64,000 nucleotides of DNA from NCBI RefSeq assembly GCF_018812025.1, contig NC_063050.1:8681539-8745538 (forward strand), given 5' to 3'. The position numbers and the translations under genes were made by a program. Below the pieces are notes generated by a model. The model was not told the origin of the DNA, did no database searches, and saw only the letters and a program-made list of their open reading frames with translations. Within the stretch, counting starts at the first letter, position 1, and every line of letters starts with the position of its first letter. The stretch comes from Megalobrama amblycephala. Taxonomy: Eukaryota > Chordata > Actinopteri > Cypriniformes > Xenocyprididae. Shown in pieces: positions 48,601 to 58,000 of the stretch.

Positions 48601-49227
48601 CTTCCTCTTTCAGTTCACGATGATGATGGTAGGATTGTGATTGTGATCGCAGCGTCATCTGGAGGATTATTCATCATCATCATCATCATCATATTATTAT
48701 TATTATTTATAATGTAAATAAAATGATAAAGAGTATATAACTTACTTTAACTAATACAGAAATATATTTGATTATTAATTATATATGAAACAATGAAATT
48801 CAATTCTTTTTTTGATAGCCAAGGAAAAATGGTGAACAAAAGACCTGCAATACATGAGTATGAGGTGAGATAATCAAAAGACCATGGAGTCATGGAATAA
48901 AATCAGTTAGAGGTATCAAAATTAGCTTTCCTACACACATAGTTGTTTGTGTGAGTCTGTGTATCCATCCAACCATCCATCCATCCATCCATTCATCCAT
49001 CTAATTTCGCTTGCTGTTTCCCTGTAGAACGATAATCCCGGAGCAAACAGATATAGAACTCTTGAGTCCAGATCTTCAGACCAGTACAACACACTCACAG
49101 TAAGTGAAATATCAAAAACTACACATGCAGAATGGTTTGTGCTTCCAAAAGTTATAAATAAACATTTTTTTTTTTCACATAGACAGTCCATCCCATACCT
49201 GCTGATCACCAGTCGGGCTCTTCTTAA
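45696..49227 (+). CDS. CD22-like Ig receptor, copy 3 (six Ig domains, ITIM lost)
   Basis: Predicted surface receptor of 640 aa. Exons are 45696-45750, 46085-46438, 46537-46782, 47232-47483, 47589-47843, 47948-48202, 48288-48530, 48614-48713, 48819-48864, 49028-49099 and 49183-49227. The V domain has B-strand Cys47, but the E-strand Cys of copies 1 and 2 is Tyr97, and the F-strand reads YYCRF with Cys114 and Arg115. A canonical B-F disulfide is therefore expected in place of the Siglec B-E one. Exons 4-6 are three near-identical C2 repeats. The membrane exon is four codons longer than in copy 2, by expansion of ATC/ATT. The tail has Y611 (YRTL) and Y622 (YNTL) spaced YxxL-x7-YxxL, as in an ITAM. 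The homologous ITIM exon is shortened and stops at TAA 49225-49227. An inhibitory role is therefore doubtful. Confidence 0.8.
48964..49005. repeat. (CATC)n microsatellite
   Basis: Imperfect CATC/CATT run in intron 9 of copy 3. Confidence 0.8.
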
Positions 49228-50089
49228 TGAGAATCTGTCAGTAAGTTGGATATTCTCAGGGCTTCTCGATTTATAAAATAAAGAAGAAAATGTCCTCACT
49301 ACTAGTCAGTAGATACTGAACAACACTTTCATTCAGTTATAAGCAGGACTAGAAAAGTAATTCCAGCAACAGTAAACAAATTCTGTTTTTTTTATAAGTG
49401 TTTCTTGTCTTATTTCTGTTGTAGACACATATCAAGACACCATGATAAGATGAAGCTCAAGTTAAACTTTACTCAACTTTTGTTGCATCACTGAACACAC
49501 CCACATCACAACTAACAATGAAAATGAGTGACTTTACATGTGAACGACGTGAGCTTCTGTTCTACAGTGGAGTGATGTTTCTCAAATTTGTTTTTCTAAA
49601 AGAAAGTAATATATTCATGTATGATCTCAAGTTTTCCACTGTGAGTTAGTGTTGTTATAAAGAACCTTATGCAGTAGTGTGACTACAATAATTTTTATAT
49701 ATCTTTAACATTTAACTGTTTATTAAAATGTCTGTTTGACTCATATTTTATCTTTATCCTTTTTAAATAGAAATTAAATTATCAAAAATAAACAGACCAT
49801 TTTCAGTCCATTGTTTCAAAGTGCGTTCACTGAACAACTTCTGCTCTCACTCATGTGCCGTGGTGCTCCCCCTAATGGATTGCAGTTTTTTGTGCAAAGA
49901 AAGCAGTCGCATTGCTTCATAAAATTAGGTTAAACTATTGGAGGTACATGGATTACTTTAATGATGTCTTTACTACCGCTCTGGGCCTTGAATGTGTAAG
50001 TTGTGTTGCTCCCAATGGAGGGACAGAAAGCTCATTTCATTCTACTCTCTGCCTACTGAATGTGTAAACATTATGTTGTATGTAACATT
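49228..50089 (+). other. 3' UTR of copy 3 and spacer
   Basis: A further non-coding exon probably starts at about 49425 after TTGTAG, aligned with the last exon of copy 2. AATAAA is at 49787-49792. Nothing else recognised to the DIRS fragment. Confidence 0.45.
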
Positions 50090-50099
50090 ATGTAATGTG

Positions 50100-51211
50100 T
50101 AACATCCTCTGGAAGAACCTCAGAGGGTAACGGGCTTTGTTCCTGGCAGATGCCATGAACTTCAGAATCGTCAGAGTGAGACTACAGCCCTCATTTGGAC
50201 TGAGTCGAAAACTGCGCCCAGGAACGTGATACGTTGGCTGGGGAGCAGCGAGCTCTTGGCAAAGTTGACCCTGAGTCCCAGGCACTGAAGGTGGCTGAGG
50301 AGCATGGATCTGTAGTGTTCTAGCTCGGTACAAGACTGGGCCAGTATGAGCCAGTCGTCGAGATAGTTCAGAACTCAGATTCCCATCTGTCTCAGAAGGA
50401 GAAGCGCCGAGTCCATGCACTTCATAAAAGTGCAGGGAGCTAGGGACAGCCCAAAGGGAAGGACCATGTATTGATAAGCCACACCCTCGAAAGCGAATCT
50501 CAAGAATCGCCTGTGATGGGGGGCTATCTGGATATGAAAGTAGTTGTCTTTCAGATCCAGCGAGAAGAGCCAGTCCTCGGGACATATCTGTGCGAGGATC
50601 TTTTTCAACGTTAACATTCTGAACTTCCGTCTCATGAGGGAGCGGTTCAGAAGTCTGAGGTCTAAGATGGGTCTGAGACCGGCATCTTTCTTGGGGTTGA
50701 TGAAGTAGCGGCTGTAGAAGCCCGACTCACCCTCTGTGGGGGGAACGATTTCTATGGCTCCCTTCTTTAACAGAGACATCACTTCTGCACGGAGGACATG
50801 TGCGTCGACCGGTTTGACTGAAGTGGTAACCACGCCGCTGAAGTGCGGGGGTCTTCGGGCGAACTGCAGTGAATAGCCTTGATTTATGATCCCCATGACC
50901 CACTTTGACACACCGGGGATGGCTTGCCAGGCCTCGGCCTGTGTGGCAAGGGGCTGGATAGCGTCAGGTGACAGACCGCTGTGCAGGGGTCTTTGCACTG
51001 ACGTTAAAGGAAGAGGAAATTTGCTCTCTTTTTGACAATTTAAAAACTTTATTGAGTTCGCCATTAGAATGGCGTTTTGCGTGAGCACAGCAACTGTGGG
51101 CCCAGGATGCATAACCCATTGGTCCCCAACACCCGGTACTGAACGAGGTGGCGGGGGAACTGTGCAAGAGAGCTTTTGGGGTGGTCCGGCCACGGCGAGA
51201 CTTTGCCCCAT
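50100..51211 (-). pseudogene. DIRS reverse transcriptase with stop next to the catalytic motif
   Basis: The frame 51211-50375 carries RT fingers and palm: SGFYSRYFINPKKDAGLRPI, DLRLLN, LFSLDLKDNYFH and VLPFGLSLAP. It ends in TGA directly before NYLDDWL, which is readable in the same frame after the stop. A second frame change after about 50200 leads to KARYPLRFFQRML, where the element is cut. Confidence 0.75.
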
Positions 51212-51371
51212 CCTCTTTCTTCCCTTCTGATCAGGAAGACGCCAGAGGCGTCGGGTCCAGCACTATTTTGGGCCGGAGACCCTGGCGTCTCGGGAGCGTG
51301 GAGCTCTTAGCAGGGTGGGCCCGCTGTCGCTGCTCCTTAGGTGGTGCTGCTTGCGGTGTGGAAGGGGCAGG

Positions 51372-52743
51372 TTAGCTCTGGTGCTGGGTTGGCGCAGGCT
51401 TGGGCCGACTTGCAGCAGACGAAGAGCTGGAGCGCTTGGGCAGGAAATGTCGCATAGCTTGGGACAATTTCTGCGCGGCGGTGAAGCGCTCAGTGAATCC
51501 CTCCACAGCTGGCCCAAAGAGACCGGAAGGCGAGACTGGGGCATCCAGGAAGGCCATCTTGTCCGCTTCTTTGATCTCCATTCGGTTGAGCCAGAGATGG
51601 CGCTCCAACACAACTAGGTTGGCCATGGATCTCCTGATGACTTGAGCCGTGGCTTTCGTAGCGCGCAGGGCCAGGTCGGTGGCGCTGCGTAGGTCGCGGA
51701 AAGCTGCCGCGTTGATTCCAGACTCATCCAGAGAATGGAGGAGTTTGGCCTGGAACACTTGGAGAATGGCCATAGTGTGAAGCGCTGATGCAGCTTGCCC
51801 AGCTGAGGAGTACGCTCGGCCGGCAATGGCGGAGGTCGTTTGGCAGGGCTTGGAAGGAAGGGCCCTCTTGCTTTTCCAACCCACGGCCGCAGGAGGACAG
51901 AGGTGAGCGGCCACGGCTTCGTCCAGCGGCGGCATCTGCTCATATCCCTTCTGACATGAGCCGTCAACCAGGGTGAGAGCCGCAGGTGAAGAAGTTCGCA
52001 GGCGGGCGGAGTAAGGAGCGCGCCATGACTTCGTCAGCTCTACGTGGACCTCGGGGAAGAAGAGTGCAGATTGCTGGCGGGGGGTCTGGCGGCATCCCGG
52101 CAGATACCACTCGTCCAGCCTGCTGCGAGTCGGCTCCTCAGGTGTGGCCCATTCCAAGTCAAGCTCCTCGACGGCCTTTGAGAGGACGCGGAATAACTCG
52201 GCGTCCATCCCAGGCCTGGAATCAATGGGCTCCAGTGATGGCAGGGGGGCGGGCTCTTCGTCGCCGACCCATTCCTCCATTTCAGATGCCACGAGCGACA
52301 TGGAGTCATCGAGCGGCTCGTCCTCTGAACCGCCGAAGGAGACGAGGTCACTCGCTTCCCCTGAGGGATCCTGCTCCGGGCATGAGAAGAGGATGGGGGA
52401 CGGCTCTCTCATAGGAGAGGGAGAGGCAGGCGGGCGCTGGGCCGGCATAAGCTCTCCCAAATCCAGGCGCTGAGCCCCTCTACCTCGCTGTCTTTTCCTA
52501 GCCGGCTCGCGGGAGGAAGAAGACAGGAAGACGCGAGGGGCAGGACCGCTTTCATTGAAGAAAGCGATCTGCGAGCGCAGAGAGGCGAGACTCATACACA
52601 CACAGTGCGGGCATGACTTGAGTCTCGGTGAGCGCGGCTTCTGCGTGGGGCTTGCCCAGACATCCGACGCACTCACCGTGGCCGTCATCATCCTGCAGAG
52701 GGGCTCTGCAGGTGCCACAACTGTGGCGCGGCATTTGTAGCAA
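51372..52743 (-). pseudogene. DIRS gag-like protein, frameshifted near its N-terminus
   Basis: The Cys/His region (CGTCRAPL, GECVGCLGKPHA) is in the frame starting near 52740. The rest (CPHC, then acidic stretch, RAYSSAGQAA, ATDLALRATK) is in the frame ending at 51372. The change lies near 52610. The organisation parallels the gag at 9638-11062. Confidence 0.65.
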
Positions 52744-53325
52744 CGCCGCTGCCGTGAAAACGGCGCTTGTGTGGGCTCTTTTAGAGCAGTATAGACCGCT
52801 GGAATATGCTCCTTTAGAAGCAGTGTGAAACCGCTGAAATTTGCGCTTTTAAAGCTCGCCGGATGGCGGCAGGAGACTCGCTGAGAGCGAAACCGGAAGC
52901 TCGCGGCCGGATCAAGAGCGGCGCTTGAGGCGGCAGTCTGTGAAGGCGCTGGCGCTGAAGAATGCGGCAATCTCAGCTGTCCTCTGCGAAGCCTCTTCTA
53001 CGGCGAAGAGAGAGCTCGTTCCAGCGGTGAAGGCATTCAGCAGGAATATAGCGAAGTGCAGTCGTTGCTGAAGGAGAGAGAACTGATTCCCATGGCGAAA
53101 CGCCTGCTTATTTAGCTATAAGCCACGCCCGTTTTGGTGGGCTCTTTGGCGCGCTGTTTCGCCATAGGCTCATGCAACTACGCCACGCCGTCATTGGTTC
53201 AAAGAGTTTCATTCCTTTGAGCCAATAGACGTGCAGTTACATTGCGCTATTGAAAAAGGCTTCAGCAAGGAGGAAAAAAGGAGCTTTTCCCCATATGCAG
53301 TATGAGTGAAAGTATCAAAAGGGAA

Positions 53326-53720
53326 CATAACATCACTATGATCAGATTTACATATTTATCAAAAATGCCGCTCTCAGCAGTGTGGACAACACTGAGATGC
53401 TGTTTTAAAAATAAAAGGTTTGGTTTTCTCAGGAGCCCTTGATATGATTGATAGATATATCAGCTTTGCTGCATTATGGATGGTGCATTTGTCTGTTGTC
53501 AAAGTGACCATTCACTCTTATTTAATGAATGTCTTGAAATATTTTAGATTATTGTATTGTTGTTGATTCAAGAGTATAAAGAAAGAAAGAATGGAGTTTC
53601 ATTCATCTACTCTAAATGTAAGTAAGTGTTACGCAAAGTGTTAGTGCACTTTCTGTATGTCAATACATTTGAATTCTCTGACCATTCAAAATTCTGTCTG
53701 AATAGTTTGTTGCATCACTG
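53326..53720. other. Spacer upstream of copy 4
   Basis: AT-rich, no gene recognised. Confidence 0.4.
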
Positions 53721-53723
53721 CTT

Positions 53724-53840
53724 GTGTGGGCAGAAGTCAAGAAAGGGGAAGAAACCTTTTTGTCACAAGCATTTTAAAACTGTAACTGTTAGAAACTCAT
53801 CAGTTTAACGCCTGCTGGAGCTCAGAGTCACCAGAACATG
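53724..53840 (+). promoter_or_regulatory. Shared upstream block and 5' UTR exon of receptor copy 4
   Basis: TGTGGGCAGAAGTCAAGAAA (53724-53743) then GGGGAAGAAAC: the block of copies 2 and 3 with AG changed in the ETS-like core (GGGGAAG). The exon ends at 53840 before GTAAGAG. Confidence 0.5.
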
Positions 53841-54012
53841 GTAAGAGTCACACTGGTTAATGTGTGAATATAGTCTGATTAATACTGTTTTGGAGAACAA
53901 TGAAAAATATTCTCAAACCACAATGAACAGATGTTGATTTATGGAAATGGTTTTAAAGCTAAAGACTATGTTTTTCTCTTGATCTGTGTGCTATATTACT
54001 TTTCTCATAGTG

Positions 54013-54761
54013 ATGTGCGTCAGAATGGCTCCTCCTCTTGCTCTGGTGATTCTGCTCATGATTCACAGTGAGTCATTGGAGAATTAACAAACATTGTATA
54101 GTCGTTTATTAAATGAACCTGTTAATTGTGACTTTCTTTAGCGTGGGGGTCTGCCAATCAGTGGAACCCTGTTGAATTTTTTGATAAAAAAATGTAATAT
54201 TAAATAAAGTTAATGACAGCATGAACGATATTGAGGACAACATGAGGAACTTTTTGGGTGAACTATCCCTTTGATGTGTTTCAGGAGATCATGGCCAATA
54301 TAGTTGGTATGTGAGATATAGTTCTTCATACATCTGTGCATTAAAGGACTCACCAATTACAATGACCTGCGATTACCCGTCTGGATATCAGATCACGAAA
54401 GTTTTCTGGACCAAAACAAATGTAATGAATAACATAGATCCACCAGATTTGTCTGAGGATCCTAAGTACAGTCAGATGGTTTACTCTTGTGGATATTACC
54501 AGTTGTGCTGTGCCATCAGACTGAGTCATGTGACACTGAACGATGAAAATGAGTACTACTGCAGATTCATTATACCTATCGGAATTACATTTGGTGTTCC
54601 AGGAGTGTCTCTTACTGTCACAGGTGACTTTCATGAGGTTTCTCTCTTCTTCTGTGCATTATGTTGAATAATAATCAGTGTATGACAGCAGCACTAGATA
54701 TAATGTGTGTGTTGTGTTCAGATCTTCAGGTGGAGTCTCCTGAGAGAGTGACAGAGGGAGA
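54013..54761 (+). pseudogene. CD22-like Ig receptor, copy 4, interrupted
   Basis: Exons 54013-54067 (signal peptide), 54285-54623 (V domain) and the start of the second Ig exon at 54722 are intact and in phase. After GAGGGAGA at about 54761 the sequence changes to unrelated DNA that leads to the LINE. The V domain has Cys residues at both the E-strand (Cys93, Cys94) and F-strand positions (Cys111) and keeps Arg112, but lacks the following Trp. No remaining Ig, membrane or tail exon occurs up to 64000. It may be a pseudogene, or the rest may lie beyond the window. Confidence 0.7.
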
Positions 54762-55424
54762 CTTGATTTTTTCGTCCCTCGTGGCGAAAGTTTACAATGC
54801 TACTGGCCAGAGTTGAGGAGAGCCCGGACCAGCAGCCAGGCCTCAACAACAGCATAGGCCCTGTCGCAGGCAGGTGGAACTGCCAGCTCGTCCTCAGGCC
54901 ACTAAAAATAGAGAGATCCTGATACAAGCAACCCAGAGGAGGAGGAGTGCCCACTGGTCTGCACAGCCCAGGACTGGCGCACATGGGGCCATTTCCTCTT
55001 TTTCTGGGTCACACACATACATTCACTCTTGGTGCTCATGGCCCTCATATAGATGTCCCAGCACAGAGTTGAGGCAATAGAACAGTTTCAGACACAAGTT
55101 TGTTTCTCCTATAGTGCTTCTGAACTAAAACGTGCCCATGATTTACTATTTCATTCCCTTTATTTATAAATCATGCGCGTGATTTAGCCAACTATTATTT
55201 TCCTGCATGTCATTGCCGGGGCTCCGTATGTTATTGTAGCAAGTGGCTGTTTAGTAGTGACTACGCCACCCCGAAATAACCAAAAGAACACGCAAATACG
55301 TTCCCCTTAGCAAAGGCAAGAGGCGTGAGTTTCCGTTTAAATAGTTATTTTTCTTTATTAAAGTTAAAAGGGTTTACAAAATTTAAAGTCCCAAACACAG
55401 CATTTAGATGGTCTTAGTCGAATG

Positions 55425-55459
<35 letters not shown>

Positions 55460-56094
55460 TATAATTTGAAATTACTTGATGTAGGGGCTGAGGCTTCCTT
55501 TTATGAGAAGCGGGCTAGTATGGCGCACTCAGTGCACAAAAGAAATCCCGCCAATCAGAATCACATCCACAAAATTCACTGCAAATAATGACCAAAAATA
55601 GTGACACAGCAATAAGTGACAATCCTTGTCGAAGTGAAGCCTGTGCAACCCAGCACCAGCCCGCTCCCAAGGAATACTCAGCTCCTGGAAAACACAAAAC
55701 GAAAGAAAAACAAAATCACTATACAAAATAAACCAAACCAACATAAGCAAAGTCAAAATCAATATATGAAACAAATAAAACACACAAAAAAAAAAAAAAA
55801 AAACCTCTTACAATACTCAAACAATATAAGGGTACAGATAAAAATACAAATATTACAGACAGAAAACAACGTATACTGTCACGACAAAGATCACAAACTC
55901 AGAACTGATCACGGCTCAAGATTGCTCGAGATCATGAATACCACATAGCGGTAACTCACTCCAATAAATAATGGTAAGACCTCTAAAAAGATTTGTTTTT
56001 CTATCATCACCTAAAACTGGATATAAACTCAACATATCAAGCTAACTGCTAGCCAAGCTAACATTCCGTGGCAGTTAATTCAGTTGAGAACAAC
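54762..56094. other. Unassigned insert and LINE upstream region
   Basis: Begins exactly where copy 4 breaks. About 55480-55640 is the inverted counterpart of 44840-44975. Poly(A) runs lie at 55424-55457 and about 55785-55802. The 5' border of the LINE could not be placed; its promoter/5' UTR probably begins between about 55800 and 56040. Confidence 0.4.
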
Positions 56095-57792
56095 ATGGGC
56101 CTACCTAAAGCAGAGGCATTTTTCAAAAATGAAGAGGAGTTGGAGGTAATGTATCCAACAGAAGTTAAATCTGCCAAAGATAAGAAAAAGATGAAAGAAA
56201 TTATCCTGAGAGAGAACCCAGAGATACTGCTGTCTGACTACACTGGACCAGAAGACAACAGAGTCCGGTGTAACCTGCTCTTCTTCACTGAACACCCATC
56301 AGTCTGGCACACCATCCTCTGCTCTGCCATGACATGCAGAAGAAAAGGAGGCATCAGCAAAGGCAGACAACTCACTCTAGAAGGAGAAAATGACACAAAG
56401 CTGACTGTGAACCTTTATCATAATGGTACAGTCATGGCCCAGGGACCAGAAACCAGCCTTAATGAATTCCAGAGGAACTTTAAAAACCTTAAACTGGAAG
56501 TTCAGAAGATTAAGAAAGATCCTGAAGTAAAGAGAAACACAGAGGATGGACTCTGCAACACAATAGGTACCAACATAAACCCCAGTTCAAGAACTCCTAT
56601 AACAGACAGACACATCAGCACTCCTGCATCTCCCAAGATAAAGGCCTTGAAAGACAACATCGCTGAGCTGGAGCAGGACTTCTTCCTGTTTAAAGAGGAA
56701 ACTACCAACAACCTCCACCAGCTCCTGAACCTGAACAGCCACCACAGCATTCAACAACTTCAACAGCTCTGCTCCGCTGTCAGACAACTGGAGGAGGACA
56801 ATCAAGAGCTGCGCCAGGAGCTGAGGAGGGTGAGAGAGGAACTGGTTATAAGAGAACAACACAGCCACACTCTGGAGAGACTGCTGGAGGAGACCAGGAA
56901 CCAGCTACACACAAAACAACATCAGCAGTGTGTCAGCACACAAACACACAGCACCTCCTCTCCTGAAAGAGTCCCAAACTCAACTCAACATCAGAAGAGA
57001 GTCAGCACACAACCTCAGAGCTCCTTCACTCCTGCAACTCGTCAGTCTCCTCAAGCCCCTCAGAGCCTCAAGAGGAAAGAGAACAGCAACACCACACAGA
57101 GTCACCCACCACGAACAACAACAACAACAACATCACCCATGAGCACCAGCAGAGAACAGAAGAGTAAAGACAACATCGTCATCCTCTGTGACTCCAACGG
57201 CCACCATCTTGACCCCAGACGACTGTTTCCGGGGAGATCTGTGAAAAAGTTCTGGTGTCCCACCTCACACTCTGCTCTGAGACTGCTGCAAGAGGGTGTT
57301 CTGGGTGTACCGTCACACATCATTCTTCACACTGGAACAAACGACCTCAGTGCTAGAAGGGTGGACGTCACTAAAGCCCTGTCCAACGTGGTGAAAACAG
57401 CCAGCAGGATCTACCCCAGAGCCAAGGTCATCATCTCAACCCTTCTACCTCGCAGAGACGTGCCACACAGGATCATCAGCACAATCAATGCGGAGATAGC
57501 TAGAGTCTGCGCTCCAATGCCGAATGTCCACATAGCCGACCATCAGCGCATCACCCACAAGCATCTGTACGACCACATCCACATCCATCAAGAGGGCATG
57601 AGACTGTTTGCAAAAACCATCAAGGAGTCAGCCCTGAAAAGCCCCCAGAAAACACATCCTGACCGCGAAGAGAGGGTCAGTCAGACAGACAGCTACGCCG
57701 CTGTAGTGGCCGGACGAGGTAGAACAGACACCAGTGACCTGGTCCAGATAAAACACATGCTAAAAATGATATGTGACAACCTGTTAGCTTAA
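56095..57792 (+). CDS. LINE ORF1 protein with coiled coil and SGNH (GDSL-like) hydrolase domain
   Basis: Open frame of 565 aa from the first ATG at 56095; an upstream GTG in frame at 56068 was not preferred. Residues about 195-280 are a coiled coil rich in Leu/Glu/Gln. Residues 360-530 have the SGNH hydrolase blocks: CDSN with Ser367, GTND with Asn416, and DHIH with Asp493 and His496. Such esterase-type ORF1 proteins are known from several vertebrate CR1/L2-like LINEs. Presumed RNA-binding or membrane-related particle protein. All catalytic blocks are present, with no stop or frameshift. Confidence 0.8.
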   Translation: MGLPKAEAFFKNEEELEVMYPTEVKSAKDKKKMKEIILRENPEILLSDYTGPEDNRVRCNLLFFTEHPSVWHTILCSAMTCRRKGGISKGRQLTLEGENDTKLTVNLYHNGTVMAQGPETSLNEFQRNFKNLKLEVQKIKKDPEVKRNTEDGLCNTIGTNINPSSRTPITDRHISTPASPKIKALKDNIAELEQDFFLFKEETTNNLHQLLNLNSHHSIQQLQQLCSAVRQLEEDNQELRQELRRVREELVIREQHSHTLERLLEETRNQLHTKQHQQCVSTQTHSTSSPERVPNSTQHQKRVSTQPQSSFTPATRQSPQAPQSLKRKENSNTTQSHPPRTTTTTTSPMSTSREQKSKDNIVILCDSNGHHLDPRRLFPGRSVKKFWCPTSHSALRLLQEGVLGVPSHIILHTGTNDLSARRVDVTKALSNVVKTASRIYPRAKVIISTLLPRRDVPHRIISTINAEIARVCAPMPNVHIADHQRITHKHLYDHIHIHQEGMRLFAKTIKESALKSPQKTHPDREERVSQTDSYAAVVAGRGRTDTSDLVQIKHMLKMICDNLLA

Positions 57793-58000
57793 GGAATCAC
57801 AGTATGTCTGTAGTCAAGTATGATCATTATTTCTTAATGATTTCATTATTTCTTTTTATTAGTTTATTTTTAAATGTAACATTTGTAAAATTAATATACT
57901 ATATACCTTTTATATTACTTTTTTAATTGATTAATCTATATTTTAAAACATGATTTGGTCATAAATTCATACATTGTTCCGGTAAATACAATATTTTTCA

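Larger units (their letters stand above)
50090..53325 (-). mobile_element. DIRS retrotransposon, 3'-truncated
   Basis: Minus-strand order: 5' region (about 53325-52745), gag (about 52743-51372), RT (51211 to about 50100). The homology ends abruptly at FQRML, so RNase H, recombinase and the 3' inverted repeat are absent. The family differs from the element at 6443-11391. Confidence 0.75.

Noticed and set aside
51986..52414. Plus-strand Arg-rich frames opposite the second gag
   Set aside because: Antisense shadow of the GC-rich DIRS gag.
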